The notes under the pieces are model-generated. The model had not been told where the DNA came from, did no database searches, and saw only the letters and a program-made list of their open reading frames with translations. A stretch of DNA of 44,704 bases from Phycisphaerae bacterium (GTDB lineage: Bacteria; Planctomycetota; Phycisphaerae; UBA1845), in assembly GCA_030429365.1 (NCBI GenBank), contig JAUIEW010000007.1:1-44704 (forward strand), written 5' to 3'. Below, piece by piece: positions 29,393 through 37,668 of this stretch (within the stretch, counting starts at the first letter, position 1; every line of letters starts with the position of its first letter). Made by a program: the position numbers and the translations under genes.

Positions 29393-30484
29393 ATGAAACA
29401 GAAGAGAGAATTCGCGTTCACGCTGGTCGAGTTGCTGGTGGTCGTATCGATCATCGCGCTGCTGATATCCATCTTGTTGCCCTCGCTTCAACGGGCGCGC
29501 GACCAAGCCAAGCAGGTCAAATGCCTCGCACATCAAAGTGGGTTGGCGAAGGCGGCGATCACTTACACGACCGAGGAAAACGATTGGATTCCTGGCTCGC
29601 CCGGAACAACCGGCTCGATGCTTCTTGGAAAGGACTGGGGAGCGGCGAACGTTGAGAACCTTCCGCGAAACGCTGTTCAGATTTACGACTGGATGGGAGC
29701 GCTTGCGGGCGGTCAGATGGGATTCAGTCTTCCTGCCAATCGAGTGGAACGGTGGAAGCAATTGGTTGAGGGCGCGTTTGTCTGCCCATCTAACCGATAC
29801 ACCGCGCCGTCTTGGGGAGGTACGGACCCCCAGCAGTTATTCCCGACCCAAAAGCTCATCAGCTACAACATGATGCGTAATATGATTTGGTGGCAGAACG
29901 GTGACGATGCACCAGAGTTTGCCGCCAATCCCGGCGTCAATATGTTCCGCAATATTCCCGACGGCTCAGATCTTCCGCCAGGCTATGCACCGAAGTTGAC
30001 CCGTTTGGGCACGCCGAGCGAGAAAGTCTTTATCTCGGATGGTTCCAGGTTCACGAAGCTTGAAAACGAAAGTGACTTAAACAGCAAGGTAATTCTCGAC
30101 TACGACGCCGACTGGAAAGCCGGTTATGGCGGTGCGTTTGCCGATGGTGGCCCGACCGTCCAGTCACAACACACGCGGTCTTTCAGACTCAACGAGCCGT
30201 CGAAGTTCTTTGCTTATCGACACAGAAAAGGCCGCAAGACCGGCGGAAATTCGCAAGGGAAACTCGACAAATCGAATGGTCTCGTGACATCCTATTGGGA
30301 TGGCCATGGCGAGTGGATGACCGCCGCAAAGTCGCGTCTTCCGGATCGCTGGTGGCCCAAGGGCACCAAAATCGGTTTTGGCGACTTCAATTCCCGTACC
30401 ATTGCCGCATTGATCGACAACGTTGGCATTGGAGGATACCAGTCGCTCTTTGACAGCAACAACCAATACAACGTGCGCCGATAG
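29393..30484 (+). CDS. Pseudopilin-like protein with FTLVE N-terminus
   Basis: The 363-residue protein starts MKQKREFAFTLVELLVVVSI, a prepilin-type leader followed by a long hydrophobic helix (LISILLPSLQRAR). The usual Gly before the cleavage Phe is Ala here. The C-terminal part has YRHR...GLVTSYWDGHGEWM, matching the H-X9-DG-type module of planctomycete pseudopilin-like proteins. Such proteins are exported and processed by prepilin peptidase; their function is poorly known. ATG 29393 is used since a GGGA site lies 8 bases upstream and the prepilin signature begins right after. A terminator follows at 30581. Confidence 0.9.
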   Translation: MKQKREFAFTLVELLVVVSIIALLISILLPSLQRARDQAKQVKCLAHQSGLAKAAITYTTEENDWIPGSPGTTGSMLLGKDWGAANVENLPRNAVQIYDWMGALAGGQMGFSLPANRVERWKQLVEGAFVCPSNRYTAPSWGGTDPQQLFPTQKLISYNMMRNMIWWQNGDDAPEFAANPGVNMFRNIPDGSDLPPGYAPKLTRLGTPSEKVFISDGSRFTKLENESDLNSKVILDYDADWKAGYGGAFADGGPTVQSQHTRSFRLNEPSKFFAYRHRKGRKTGGNSQGKLDKSNGLVTSYWDGHGEWMTAAKSRLPDRWWPKGTKIGFGDFNSRTIAALIDNVGIGGYQSLFDSNNQYNVRR

Positions 30485-30580
30485 GCCCGGGAATCGATCA
30501 GGCGATCGAACCTGCATTCGCAAACGCACGCCGGATTGCAACAGCTTTGGCTGAATCCGGATTTCAAACTTGCTCTGGTC

Positions 30581-30613
30581 AGCCAGCCTACCTTGCGGTG
30601 GGCTGGCTTTTTT
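30581..30613 (+). terminator. Rho-independent terminator
   Basis: AGCCAGCC (30581-30588) pairs with GGCTGGCT (30601-30608) and is followed by a run of T to 30613. It closes the unit of the pseudopilin-like gene and lies before the next small gene. Confidence 0.85.
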
Positions 30614-30652
30614 CATGCCTCTGTCTTGGCTGCTGTGATTGGAGACTCGGTG

Positions 30653-31129
30653 ATGAAGTTTCGTCGATCGCTGCTCATCCTGATTCCGCTTGGCGTCGCG
30701 GTTCTTACGTTGGCGTTTGTGGTGAAACGCAACCTTGAGATGCGCGAGCGGTTGCTTTGCGGAATTCGGATGAAGTCACTCGGGACGGCCGTCAAAATAT
30801 ACGCCGAAGACAATCACGTTGAGCCGAATGAGGTTGTTCAAATCCTGATTGACCATGGTGACTGGAAAGCAGAAGACTCACTTTGCCCAACAAGCGGCCA
30901 GCCAATTCTGCTCGCGGCGATATCGGCCGCAAGACTTGCGGACGTCTCACCGCGGGATGTCATCGCTTATGAACCACTCTCATATCACGACGGCAAAGGG
31001 GCCAACATTCTTTACGGCGACGGGCACGCGTCGTTTGAGAGCCCGGATGCTTATCGCGAAGTCATCGCTTATTCGAAGTCGGCAGGAAGTTGGGGCGCTG
31101 CGGAAGACCTGACATCAAATGGGTCATAG
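30653..31129 (+). CDS. Pseudopilin-related membrane protein
   Basis: ATG 30653 lies 8 bases after GGAG, giving 158 residues. One N-terminal helix (SLLILIPLGVAVLTLAFVV) is followed by ERLLCGIRMKSLGTAVKIYAEDN, similar to the region after the membrane helix of planctomycete pseudopilin-like proteins (CxxNLKxLGxAxxxYAxDN). NILYGDGHASFES near the C-terminus fits the DG-type end. It lacks the FTLxE cleavage motif, so it may be a processed relative or a degenerate form. Function unknown; export or membrane anchoring is likely. Confidence 0.8.
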   Translation: MKFRRSLLILIPLGVAVLTLAFVVKRNLEMRERLLCGIRMKSLGTAVKIYAEDNHVEPNEVVQILIDHGDWKAEDSLCPTSGQPILLAAISAARLADVSPRDVIAYEPLSYHDGKGANILYGDGHASFESPDAYREVIAYSKSAGSWGAAEDLTSNGS

Positions 31130-31194
31130 CGCGGCTCATCCCAATCATGGATAAGCGTTGCCGAGATTTCTATTCCACAAACCGGGCGCAAAAA

Positions 31195-31226
31195 AAAGGC
31201 AGTCAGGAGTAATCCTAACTGCCTTT
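31195..31226. terminator. Bidirectional terminator
   Basis: A 14-base stem, AAAGGCAGTCAGGA (31195-31208) with TCCTAACTGCCTTT (31213-31226), has one mismatch and A/T runs on both sides. It can end both the plus-strand gene and the minus-strand tRNA transcript. Confidence 0.85.
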
Positions 31227-31238
31227 AATCGCTCGACT

Positions 31239-31322
31239 TGCGGATGAGAGGATTCGAACCTCCACTGGGTTACCCCAACTGGCACCTGAAGCCAGCGCGT
31301 CTGCCAATTCCGCCACATCCGC
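31239..31322 (-). tRNA. tRNA-Leu (anticodon CAG)
   Basis: The minus strand folds into an 84-base class II tRNA. Acceptor arms are GCGGATG and CATCCGC with A73. The D region is TGGCGGAATTGGCAGACGCG, the anticodon stem-loop is CTGGC-TTCAGGT-GCCAG with anticodon CAG, the long variable arm is TTGGGGTAACCCA, and the T loop is GGTTCGAATCC. It reads CUG. CCA is not encoded. No other tRNA is near. Confidence 0.96.
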
Positions 31323-31709
31323 TCTGCTGTGAATCGCGTGCCAAAGCTTACTGCGAGCCGCGAAAGCGTCAAGGTGCCGAATCGTGTTGTCTGCCCGCAT
31401 CACGCTTGTATCGTTTTGGGAACTGAGCCCTGTTGCTTTTGAATCCCACGCCACTTCGCGAAGGCGGACGCTGGCGACTGACGGATTCCAGCCACGGTAA
31501 AGTTCTCGCGGATTTTGACCCCGTCAAGGCCGATCCGACCCTGCAGGCGTAAGGGTTTGGGGCTTGACCGGTCAGTTGATTCCGCAATAATCGGTTGCCT
31601 CGTCGATAATATACGACGACCCATTGTTGAACTGCCGCAACTGCTGCTGGAACTGGCGGCTGTAGACAACTTCTTTGCCCGCGAAACCTGTTGCCTGGGA
31701 GATTTATCC

Positions 31710-32639
31710 TTGCACACAAATGACACATACGGGACCCGACGGTCTGTGGGTTTGCAGCGAGCGGGCAGCCGGCGGTTTGCTGGTGTTTCGCAGTTTCGAC
31801 GCGGGCACAGCCGCCTGCGTAAGACGCTGACCCTGTTGATCGTATGCTGCAGCATCTCAGCGATGACGGGATGCGCCAGTCTGTTCAATCCATCCTTCTT
31901 GAGCCTGGTCACCACGCCAACGCCGGACAACAACGGCATCGTCAACGATGTGACGTTGTCGAATGCCCCGGGCCACGTCCCGGTCTTCTTGATCAACAAC
32001 ACGCGGTTTGATTCGGCGCTGGTCGATTACATGGACAGCATCGGCATCGACACGAGCGATCCGGATTTGCGGCCTCGCGTCCGCGTGCGTACGACGCTCA
32101 ACTACGTCAACGACAACTCGAACACGATTGAGTTTCTGGATGGATCGGACATCGTTCAGGGAACGGTTCTTACCGACGACGGCATTCAGGAAAATCCGCT
32201 GGTTCCGCGACAACTGACGGAGAACACGCTGACCAGCGTTGTTGCCGTCTGCAACGTTGCGAATGTTCAACCCGACGCCAGCATCGAAGTGTTTGTCCCG
32301 GTGTTCTTGAAAGTCATTGGGTTTGAGAGCACGAACATCCTGTTCAACGTTCGGACGCTCAACGAGACCATTCCTCCACAGTTCACCATCTTGCAGGGGG
32401 ATGAAGTCGATAACAACTTCAATGTAACGTTGCAGCGCAACTTCGACATTCGCGACGTGCCGGTACCGGCCAGCAATGTGCAGTGCGGCAGTGTCGTCGC
32501 TTTTATTCTCACGGGGACGTTGCGGGTCCCCTTTGTCGTGGATGAGTTGGGCCAAACCGCTCCGGGATATCTCGACGGCGATAATGCCGCTCAGGCATCC
32601 AACCCGGGTCGATTCGAATTCCAGACGGCAGTGCGATAG
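31710..32639 (+). CDS. Lipoprotein of unknown function (NPSF group, member 1)
   Basis: TTG 31710 is used because GGGAGA ends 7 bases before it. A long basic leader precedes a hydrophobic segment LTLLIVCCSISAMTGC, whose Cys starts the mature lipoprotein, followed by ASLFNPSFLSLVTTP. The rest is a beta-rich domain with Asn, Asp, Val and Thr (for example NTIEFLDGSDIVQG, VPVFLKVIGFESTNI). The next gene, 14 bases on, starts with an almost identical NPSFL segment after its lipobox, so the two are likely paralogs expressed together. No known family is recognised. The lipid anchor is well supported; the function is not. Confidence 0.85.
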   Translation: MHTNDTYGTRRSVGLQRAGSRRFAGVSQFRRGHSRLRKTLTLLIVCCSISAMTGCASLFNPSFLSLVTTPTPDNNGIVNDVTLSNAPGHVPVFLINNTRFDSALVDYMDSIGIDTSDPDLRPRVRVRTTLNYVNDNSNTIEFLDGSDIVQGTVLTDDGIQENPLVPRQLTENTLTSVVAVCNVANVQPDASIEVFVPVFLKVIGFESTNILFNVRTLNETIPPQFTILQGDEVDNNFNVTLQRNFDIRDVPVPASNVQCGSVVAFILTGTLRVPFVVDELGQTAPGYLDGDNAAQASNPGRFEFQTAVR

Positions 32640-32653
32640 CGGGAAATCTAAAT

Positions 32654-33298
32654 ATGAAGCGTATGAGTTATTACGGGTTGCCCCTTTTGATGCTGATGGC
32701 GTCGGCGATTGTCGGCTGCAACGCATCGCTGCTGCTGAACCCTTCGTTCCTAAACCAGCAGACGGGTGAGGTCTTCCCCTTGGTTCCTGGTGATCGGACT
32801 GGATTCATTCTGGTTCGTGCGAACAATGCGTCGTCAGCTTCGATCGAATTCGTGGTTACGGCCGAACGCCGCCTACCGTCGGACGATGATCCGTCCGGAT
32901 TCACAATTGAGAAGCAAACGTACCGTCTGCTCACGCAACCGCAGCAGGCCGCCAACGACTTGGGCGTGTTGATCGAGTGCCCGATTTTCCGGCTTGGCTT
33001 GGGTGAAGACCTTGATCGACCGAACACCGAACCCGGGCTCTTTGTCAACGCGACGGCTGTTGGCGCGGGCGGTTTTGGAGTCCCCTCAAACGTCAATCCG
33101 CTGAACAGTGATTCGACGAATTTTGATTGTGGCGATACGGTTGTTTTCCAGGCGCGGGAGGCCCCGAATACGGCTGGCGGAATCGTCGCTGCATCGTTCG
33201 TCCTCGATGACGAAGGCTTCAGCGGAGACATCATCGGCCTGGACACGTTTGGCAATGCCAGAGCGCTCTTGGAAGAGCAGCGTATCACTGAGCCCTAA
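32654..33298 (+). CDS. Lipoprotein of unknown function (NPSF group, member 2)
   Basis: This 214-residue protein has an N-terminal signal with LLMLMASAIVGC as lipobox, then NASLLLNPSFLNQ. That segment matches the start of the upstream lipoprotein. The mature domain is shorter and rich in Asn, Ala, Val and Asp (FILVRANNASSASIEFVV), with two Cys residues. ATG 32654 is the first start; ATG 32663 is also possible. It lies 14 bases after its neighbour, so one transcript is likely. No domain is recognised. Confidence 0.88.
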   Translation: MKRMSYYGLPLLMLMASAIVGCNASLLLNPSFLNQQTGEVFPLVPGDRTGFILVRANNASSASIEFVVTAERRLPSDDDPSGFTIEKQTYRLLTQPQQAANDLGVLIECPIFRLGLGEDLDRPNTEPGLFVNATAVGAGGFGVPSNVNPLNSDSTNFDCGDTVVFQAREAPNTAGGIVAASFVLDDEGFSGDIIGLDTFGNARALLEEQRITEP

Positions 33299-33322
33299 TC
33301 TTTAACAATTAGATTGCACATC

Positions 33323-33514
33323 ATGAACGCTTCCCAACGACATAATCGCCGCTCAATCTGGACGGCAATGATGATTGTCGGCACTTGCTTCGCCGGTACC
33401 TGCGAATTGCGGGCGCGCGACGCCATCGTGTTCGGCACGCAGAATTTCATTCTCAACACACTTCTCAATCCGGCCAACTTCATCGTAACGAGCGACGACT
33501 TGTCGGGCGGCTAG
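33323..33514 (+). CDS. Short exported protein (possible NPSF group, member 3)
   Basis: A 63-residue ORF follows 24 bases after the two lipoprotein genes. It has a signal-like segment (SIWTAMMIVGTCFAGTC) and a mature part with FILNTLLNPANFIVTSDD, whose LLNPANF recalls the LNPSF motif of its neighbours. There is no clear ribosome site. It may be a real small member of the group or a remnant. Confidence 0.55.
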   Translation: MNASQRHNRRSIWTAMMIVGTCFAGTCELRARDAIVFGTQNFILNTLLNPANFIVTSDDLSGG

Positions 33515-33616
33515 TCGAGGCCCAGCCGCTTCCACTCCAATCTCCAGATAATCCAACACACATTGAAGCGCGCAGACCGTGTCGACACACCGGGCGTGTG
33601 CCTTTACGATGATTTG

Positions 33617-34480
33617 ATGACCAGTGCATCGCCATCATCCAAAAAGATCGTCTTGATCACCGGCTGCAGCAGCGGGATCGGATTCGCAACAGCCGACGTG
33701 CTTGCCAACGCCGGTCACACCGTCTATGCAACCGCCCGACGAACCGAGTCCGTTGCCCAACTCGAAACATGGGCTCAGCCGTTTGCCGGGCGAGCGATCG
33801 TCGAACAGTTGGACGTCACCGACATAGCCAGTATCGAACGGGTGGTGGAGCGGATTCAAAGCGAACAGGGTCGTATTGATTGCGTCGTCAACAATGCGGG
33901 ATACGGTCAAGCCGGTCCCGTCGAGGAAGTCTCCCTCGACGCATGGCGAAAACAGTTTGAGACGAATCTGTTTGGCGTCGCGGCGGTCACTCAACGCGTG
34001 CTGCCCATGATGCGATCGCAGCGAAGCGGTCGGGTCATCAACGTGTCCAGCGTGGTCGCTCACCTGTCGCTTCCGATGATGGGGCCGTACTGCGCGAGCA
34101 AGCACGCGCTCGACGCGATGTCGCTGGCGCTTCGGGTGGAGTTGGCCCCCTACCACGTTGACGTCGTCATGATTGAACCGGGTCCGATTGAAACCGAATT
34201 CCGCCCCAACGTGGACCACAATCTCGAATCGAAGGGCGACGAGAACAGCCCCTACAAGCGACTTGGCGACGCGATGGACAGCTATTGGAATCGTAGCTTC
34301 GGTAAGACGGCTGCGAAACCGATTGCGGTCGCACGAGCCATTCAGAAAGCGGTCGAATCAAAACGCCCGAAGACGCGTTACCGCATCACCGCGCCGGCGA
34401 AATTCGCCCCTCACCTTGTGTCACACCTGCCCGATCGCCTGCTGGATCGAATCATCCACTGGCAACTCAAACTCAAGTAA
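33617..34480 (+). CDS. Short-chain dehydrogenase/reductase
   Basis: The 287-residue classical SDR has the TGxxxGIG cofactor loop as ITGCSSGIG, the NNAGYG motif, Ser in VINVSSVVAHLS, and YCASK as the YxxxK pair. VMIEPGPIETEF is the usual segment after the catalytic site. The C-terminal part (ITAPAKFAPHLVSHLPDRLL, DRIIHW) is like that of oxidoreductases of the retinol dehydrogenase/lipid-linked branch. ATG 33617 is chosen; the longer frame to 33563 has no support. The substrate is unknown and neighbours give no clue. Confidence 0.92.
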   Translation: MTSASPSSKKIVLITGCSSGIGFATADVLANAGHTVYATARRTESVAQLETWAQPFAGRAIVEQLDVTDIASIERVVERIQSEQGRIDCVVNNAGYGQAGPVEEVSLDAWRKQFETNLFGVAAVTQRVLPMMRSQRSGRVINVSSVVAHLSLPMMGPYCASKHALDAMSLALRVELAPYHVDVVMIEPGPIETEFRPNVDHNLESKGDENSPYKRLGDAMDSYWNRSFGKTAAKPIAVARAIQKAVESKRPKTRYRITAPAKFAPHLVSHLPDRLLDRIIHWQLKLK

Positions 34481-34523
34481 TCGCGGGATTGGATATCAAG
34501 AAAAGTTGGTGAACGCGATTGCG

Positions 34524-34817
34524 CTACTGATCGTCGGACATGCGCGCTTTCAAAGACGCGGCGATGGCGTCGGCGGCTTCTGGCGAGAGCGATGTTTCCT
34601 TTGCCTTCGGAAACTCGTTGCACTGTCCGCAGCCCATCTTGATTGTTTCGCGCATCATGTGGGCGTCGTGTTTGAAGCGGCGGCAGGCCTTGCAATACAG
34701 AACGTGAATTTTGATGGCGAGGCGCTGTGACCGGGTCAACGAATGGTCCATCGACAACGAAATCAATCGAGCGTGATCTTCGCAGCGTGCGTTTAGTAGT
34801 TTGAAGAATTCAAACAT
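34524..34817 (-). CDS. Zinc-binding anti-sigma factor (ZAS)
   Basis: A 97-residue soluble protein starts at ATG 34817, with GGAAG 7 bases upstream. The motif Cys...His-x3-Cys-x2-Cys is present: RCEDHARLIS, then IHVLYCKACRRF. A second pair is CGQC near residue 75. ZAS proteins bind ECF sigma factors and release them on redox or metal change. It lies 44 bases after the sigma gene on the same strand, the usual order. There is no membrane helix, so sensing is likely in the cytoplasm. Confidence 0.82.
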   Translation of the reverse strand: MFEFFKLLNARCEDHARLISLSMDHSLTRSQRLAIKIHVLYCKACRRFKHDAHMMRETIKMGCGQCNEFPKAKETSLSPEAADAIAASLKARMSDDQ

Positions 34818-34861
34818 GCCAGTTCTTCCGTCACCCGCGGCATACGTGACCGCGGCGGCCG

Positions 34862-35476
34862 TCATTCGCTCTCGCGAAACCACTTCGTTTCGAGGCATCG
34901 GCGCAAACTCAGCCTTGCCCGATGGATCCTCGCCCACATGTTGGTCGAAGTAATCCCCAATATCGTACAAACTTCTTCACTTTCCACCCCGTCAATTTCC
35001 CGCAGGATGAAGGTGGTGGCCAACTTATCGGGCAATGCGGCGATGCAGCCGGCCAGCGTCGCCTGAAATTCGCTGTTTTCAATCAACGCCTTGGGGTCGC
35101 CATTCCAGGTCGAAGAGCGCCCGACCCAATGTCCCCTTCCATCAAAATGGGCTTCACCCAAAGCTTGGTCCGAAAGAGTTTCCGTACTCTGGCGTCGAGA
35201 CTGCTTGCGGAGGTGGTCGATGATTTTGTGTTTGAGGATGCCCGTCAGCCAGGTTCGTTCAGCTGCTTCTCCGGTGAATCGATGGCGTGCTTCGTAGGCC
35301 CCCATCAAACATTCCTGCACCAAATCCTCAGCCACTTCGCGATCACGCACACGCAGGATTGCAAAACCAAACAACGCATCACCGTGCAATTGGACCCATT
35401 GAGCCGGATCCAGCGCGCTCGGAGGTGCTTTGTCCTTGCCATGTGCCAGTGGTCGCTTCATCTTCATCGAAACCAT
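34862..35476 (-). CDS. ECF-type RNA polymerase sigma factor
   Basis: The 204-residue protein has sigma region 2 (ALFGFAILRVRDREVAEDLV, QECLMGAYEARHRF, WLTGILKHKIIDHLRK) and region 4 (LPDKLATTFILREIDGVESE, CTILGITSTNMWARIHRARL), without region 3, as in ECF sigma factors. It is followed by a zinc anti-sigma gene. ECF units are usually autoregulated, but no promoter of that kind could be picked out here. An ATG at 35476 is the first start; others at 35467 and 35461 are possible. Confidence 0.92.
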   Translation of the reverse strand: MVSMKMKRPLAHGKDKAPPSALDPAQWVQLHGDALFGFAILRVRDREVAEDLVQECLMGAYEARHRFTGEAAERTWLTGILKHKIIDHLRKQSRRQSTETLSDQALGEAHFDGRGHWVGRSSTWNGDPKALIENSEFQATLAGCIAALPDKLATTFILREIDGVESEEVCTILGITSTNMWARIHRARLSLRRCLETKWFRESE

Positions 35477-35823
35477 TTAACCAGCCAGGTACGAAAAAAT
35501 ATAGTCGATCCGCGATTTACTTTGTAAGGATCTTTTGAGCAATCCGACCAAGCCTGCAAACCCACTGAGTCGGATGGCAGCTGGGAGGTTCCCACCTGCC
35601 CAAACGATTCAGCGAGAGAGCGGTCTGAACCTGGGAGGCGTATCAAGACGAGAGAGAAATCTGCGCGCCGCGCCTGAAGTGGCGTCATGGAGCCGTGCGG
35701 CCGCACGCAAACCACGCAAGTTCTACTCCTTTTCAATCAGTGGGGTCTGACACAATGGGGCATGCGCTTTGCGCGTGCCTCATTGTCGTTTGGTTCAGGC
35801 AACTAAAACTGGCCCCCCGCAGA
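35477..35823. other. Intergenic region without a supported gene
   Basis: This stretch of 347 bases lies between the start of the sigma gene and the end of the C45-like gene. A GC hairpin (GGCATGCGC/GCGCGTGCC near 35760-35781) has no T-run. Short ORFs on both strands lack ribosome sites or motifs. The promoter of the sigma operon must lie here. Confidence 0.4.
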
Positions 35824-37092
35824 CTACTCGAGGAGTTTCGCTATCAGGAATCGCTTCAGCGGTTGATGGCAGGCGTGATCTTCGGGTGTGGCAAACCGCA
35901 GTTCGAGTGCGCCTACGTTGGGAAACGCCACCATCGAATGAATGGTGCCGTTCATCGCCGCACCATCCATAATCTTCCAAGCCTGATCCGAATCGACCTT
36001 CGTATCCGGTGCGTTGAGCTTTTCCATGATGCCGCGATAACGCGGGCACGAATCACCGCCCTCGGCCCGGTTGCGGTAGTGATTGGTGCATGCGATGAAC
36101 GACTCGACCTTGTCGGGTGCGTTGGTAACCGCCTGTCGAACGGTGACGCCCTTCGTGGCCGCCATGTTGCCATCGTATTCAAACACGACAGCCGTCTTAC
36201 TTTCTTTTGAAGCCCGCGTAGCGACCATGAAGTTGTTTCCACGGGTTCCGGGACTTGCGAGCAGGATGCGCTCGGCGACCTGGATGGCGTTGGCAGCGTC
36301 GGACGTTTGCACAATCTGCCTCAGGACAAGGCTTCGGGGGCGCCGGCGGACTTGCGTCTGCGACGGGGCGACATCCACATCGTGCATCGCGACCACAACA
36401 CCATGTTCGTTCATCGCGGTATATGCGCCGATGAGTCCGGGCCAGGCAACCGACACCCAACTGCTGGCGTCTTCAGCCGCGACCTTGCGCGCGACGACCA
36501 AATGCAGTTCTTTCAACCCAGGCAGATCGAAGTAGTCGAGGTTTCGCCCCACAACGGTGCCGCCGTCTGACGTCATTGCGCCCCACGCGGCAAAGCTCGA
36601 ACATCCCCCGGGAATCCAGTCGGCCAACGTGTTGAGTGCGATGAGGTCGGATTCGTCGATGGGCCGACCCAATCGCTCGAGCATCATGCCTTCATCGCCA
36701 ACCGCCTCACGCATCCCCGCAATCAAACCCGTGATTTCGGCTTGCTCGGCGGCGGTTAATTCGAACCGCGGCAGCAGTTGCTTGCGGACACCGACTTCGT
36801 ATTGCTGCGGATCGCGAAAGAGAAGATCGCCATCAAAGAGCAGGCGAAGCATGCTGGTGATCTGTTGGCCAAACAACTTGCCGTGAGCGTGCCCTTGCTG
36901 GCGAGGCGTTCCCCAGAGTCGCAAGACGCTGACGCCCTGCTCCTGGCTGACCGACCCCGTGCAACTCGGAGGGGCCAGTTCGGTTGTTGGGCTCCCCGCG
37001 TGAACGGCCGCCGCGAGGGCTATAACAACGAACGCAGCCGTGAAGAAACGTCGGTGAGTTGCGCGGCGAACAGCGTTTGATACTGGTTTCAT
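35824..37092 (-). CDS. C45-family-like Ntn hydrolase (acyltransferase/peptidase)
   Basis: The 422-residue protein has a signal peptide (FFTAAFVVIALAAAVHAG) and the C45/acyl-CoA:6-APA acyltransferase fold. WGTPRQQGHAHGKLFGQQI is the conserved start, and IPGGCSSFAAWG contains Cys164, the nucleophile that becomes N-terminal after self-cleavage. TVVGRNLDYFDLPGL, NEHGVVVAMHDVD, NNFMVATRA and TNHY follow in the family order. Such enzymes cleave or form amide bonds; the substrate is unknown. Its ATG overlaps the stop of the upstream MazG-like gene (ATGA), so the two are translationally coupled. Confidence 0.88.
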   Translation of the reverse strand: MKPVSNAVRRATHRRFFTAAFVVIALAAAVHAGSPTTELAPPSCTGSVSQEQGVSVLRLWGTPRQQGHAHGKLFGQQITSMLRLLFDGDLLFRDPQQYEVGVRKQLLPRFELTAAEQAEITGLIAGMREAVGDEGMMLERLGRPIDESDLIALNTLADWIPGGCSSFAAWGAMTSDGGTVVGRNLDYFDLPGLKELHLVVARKVAAEDASSWVSVAWPGLIGAYTAMNEHGVVVAMHDVDVAPSQTQVRRRPRSLVLRQIVQTSDAANAIQVAERILLASPGTRGNNFMVATRASKESKTAVVFEYDGNMAATKGVTVRQAVTNAPDKVESFIACTNHYRNRAEGGDSCPRYRGIMEKLNAPDTKVDSDQAWKIMDGAAMNGTIHSMVAFPNVGALELRFATPEDHACHQPLKRFLIAKLLE

Positions 37093-37442
37093 AGTCTAAA
37101 CTTTCCGTAGTATTTGTCGGCTGGATACTTCTTGGCGTTCTTGACCATCTTGTCGCGAAGCGCGTCGGACAGGTCGATATTCATGGTGGTGGCGAAGGAC
37201 AGCAAATAGGCAAAAACGTCGGCGACTTCTTCGGTGATCTCACCCATCGTCTTCTCGTCTTTCTGAATGTTGTCGACGGCGTCCGAATGGGTCCATTGGA
37301 AGTGTTCCATCAGTTCAGCCGCCTCGATGGCGATGCACGCGCTGAGGTTTTTGGCGTCGTGGAATTGCTCCCAGTCGCGCTCGGCGACGAAGTCGGCCAT
37401 CAACTGCTTCATCTCCGATAATGTCGTCTGATTGTCCGCCAC
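37089..37442 (-). CDS. MazG-like nucleotide pyrophosphohydrolase
   Basis: The 117-residue protein matches small all-alpha NTP pyrophosphatases (MazG/RS21-C6 type) that remove non-canonical or excess (d)NTPs. The metal-binding acids are in EAAELMEHFQW and EITEEVADVFAYLL. LMADFVAERDWEQFHDAKNL is the common N-terminus and NAKKYPADKYYGKFRL the C-terminus. The GTG start at 37442 is fixed by GGGAGG 8 bases upstream. It is coupled by a 4-base overlap with the C45-like gene. Confidence 0.92.
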   Translation of the reverse strand: MADNQTTLSEMKQLMADFVAERDWEQFHDAKNLSACIAIEAAELMEHFQWTHSDAVDNIQKDEKTMGEITEEVADVFAYLLSFATTMNIDLSDALRDKMVKNAKKYPADKYYGKFRL

Positions 37443-37495
37443 GCCGACGTCCTCCCGCTCAAGTGGATGCTGCCCGATTGTCGATTTTCGTCGTG

Positions 37496-37528
37496 ATTCT
37501 GGCAGAAATCGCCTGATATCGCCAGAAT
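37496..37528. promoter_or_regulatory. 8-bp inverted repeat in a divergent promoter region
   Basis: ATTCTGGC (37496-37503) faces GCCAGAAT (37521-37528) across 17 bases, in the space between the divergent mazG-like and lepB genes. It could be an operator for one or both. Confidence 0.35.
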
Positions 37529-37668
37529 TCAGCCGGACTGTACCTGCTGGGTGAACAAGCCGGATCGATCGAGAGTAGAATCCGCGTGGCTAGAATCTCA
37601 GACCAGACCGACACACCATTCAAGCCCCTCAGCATCGGGCATGGTCAAAGTACAAAGGTAAGAGGCAT

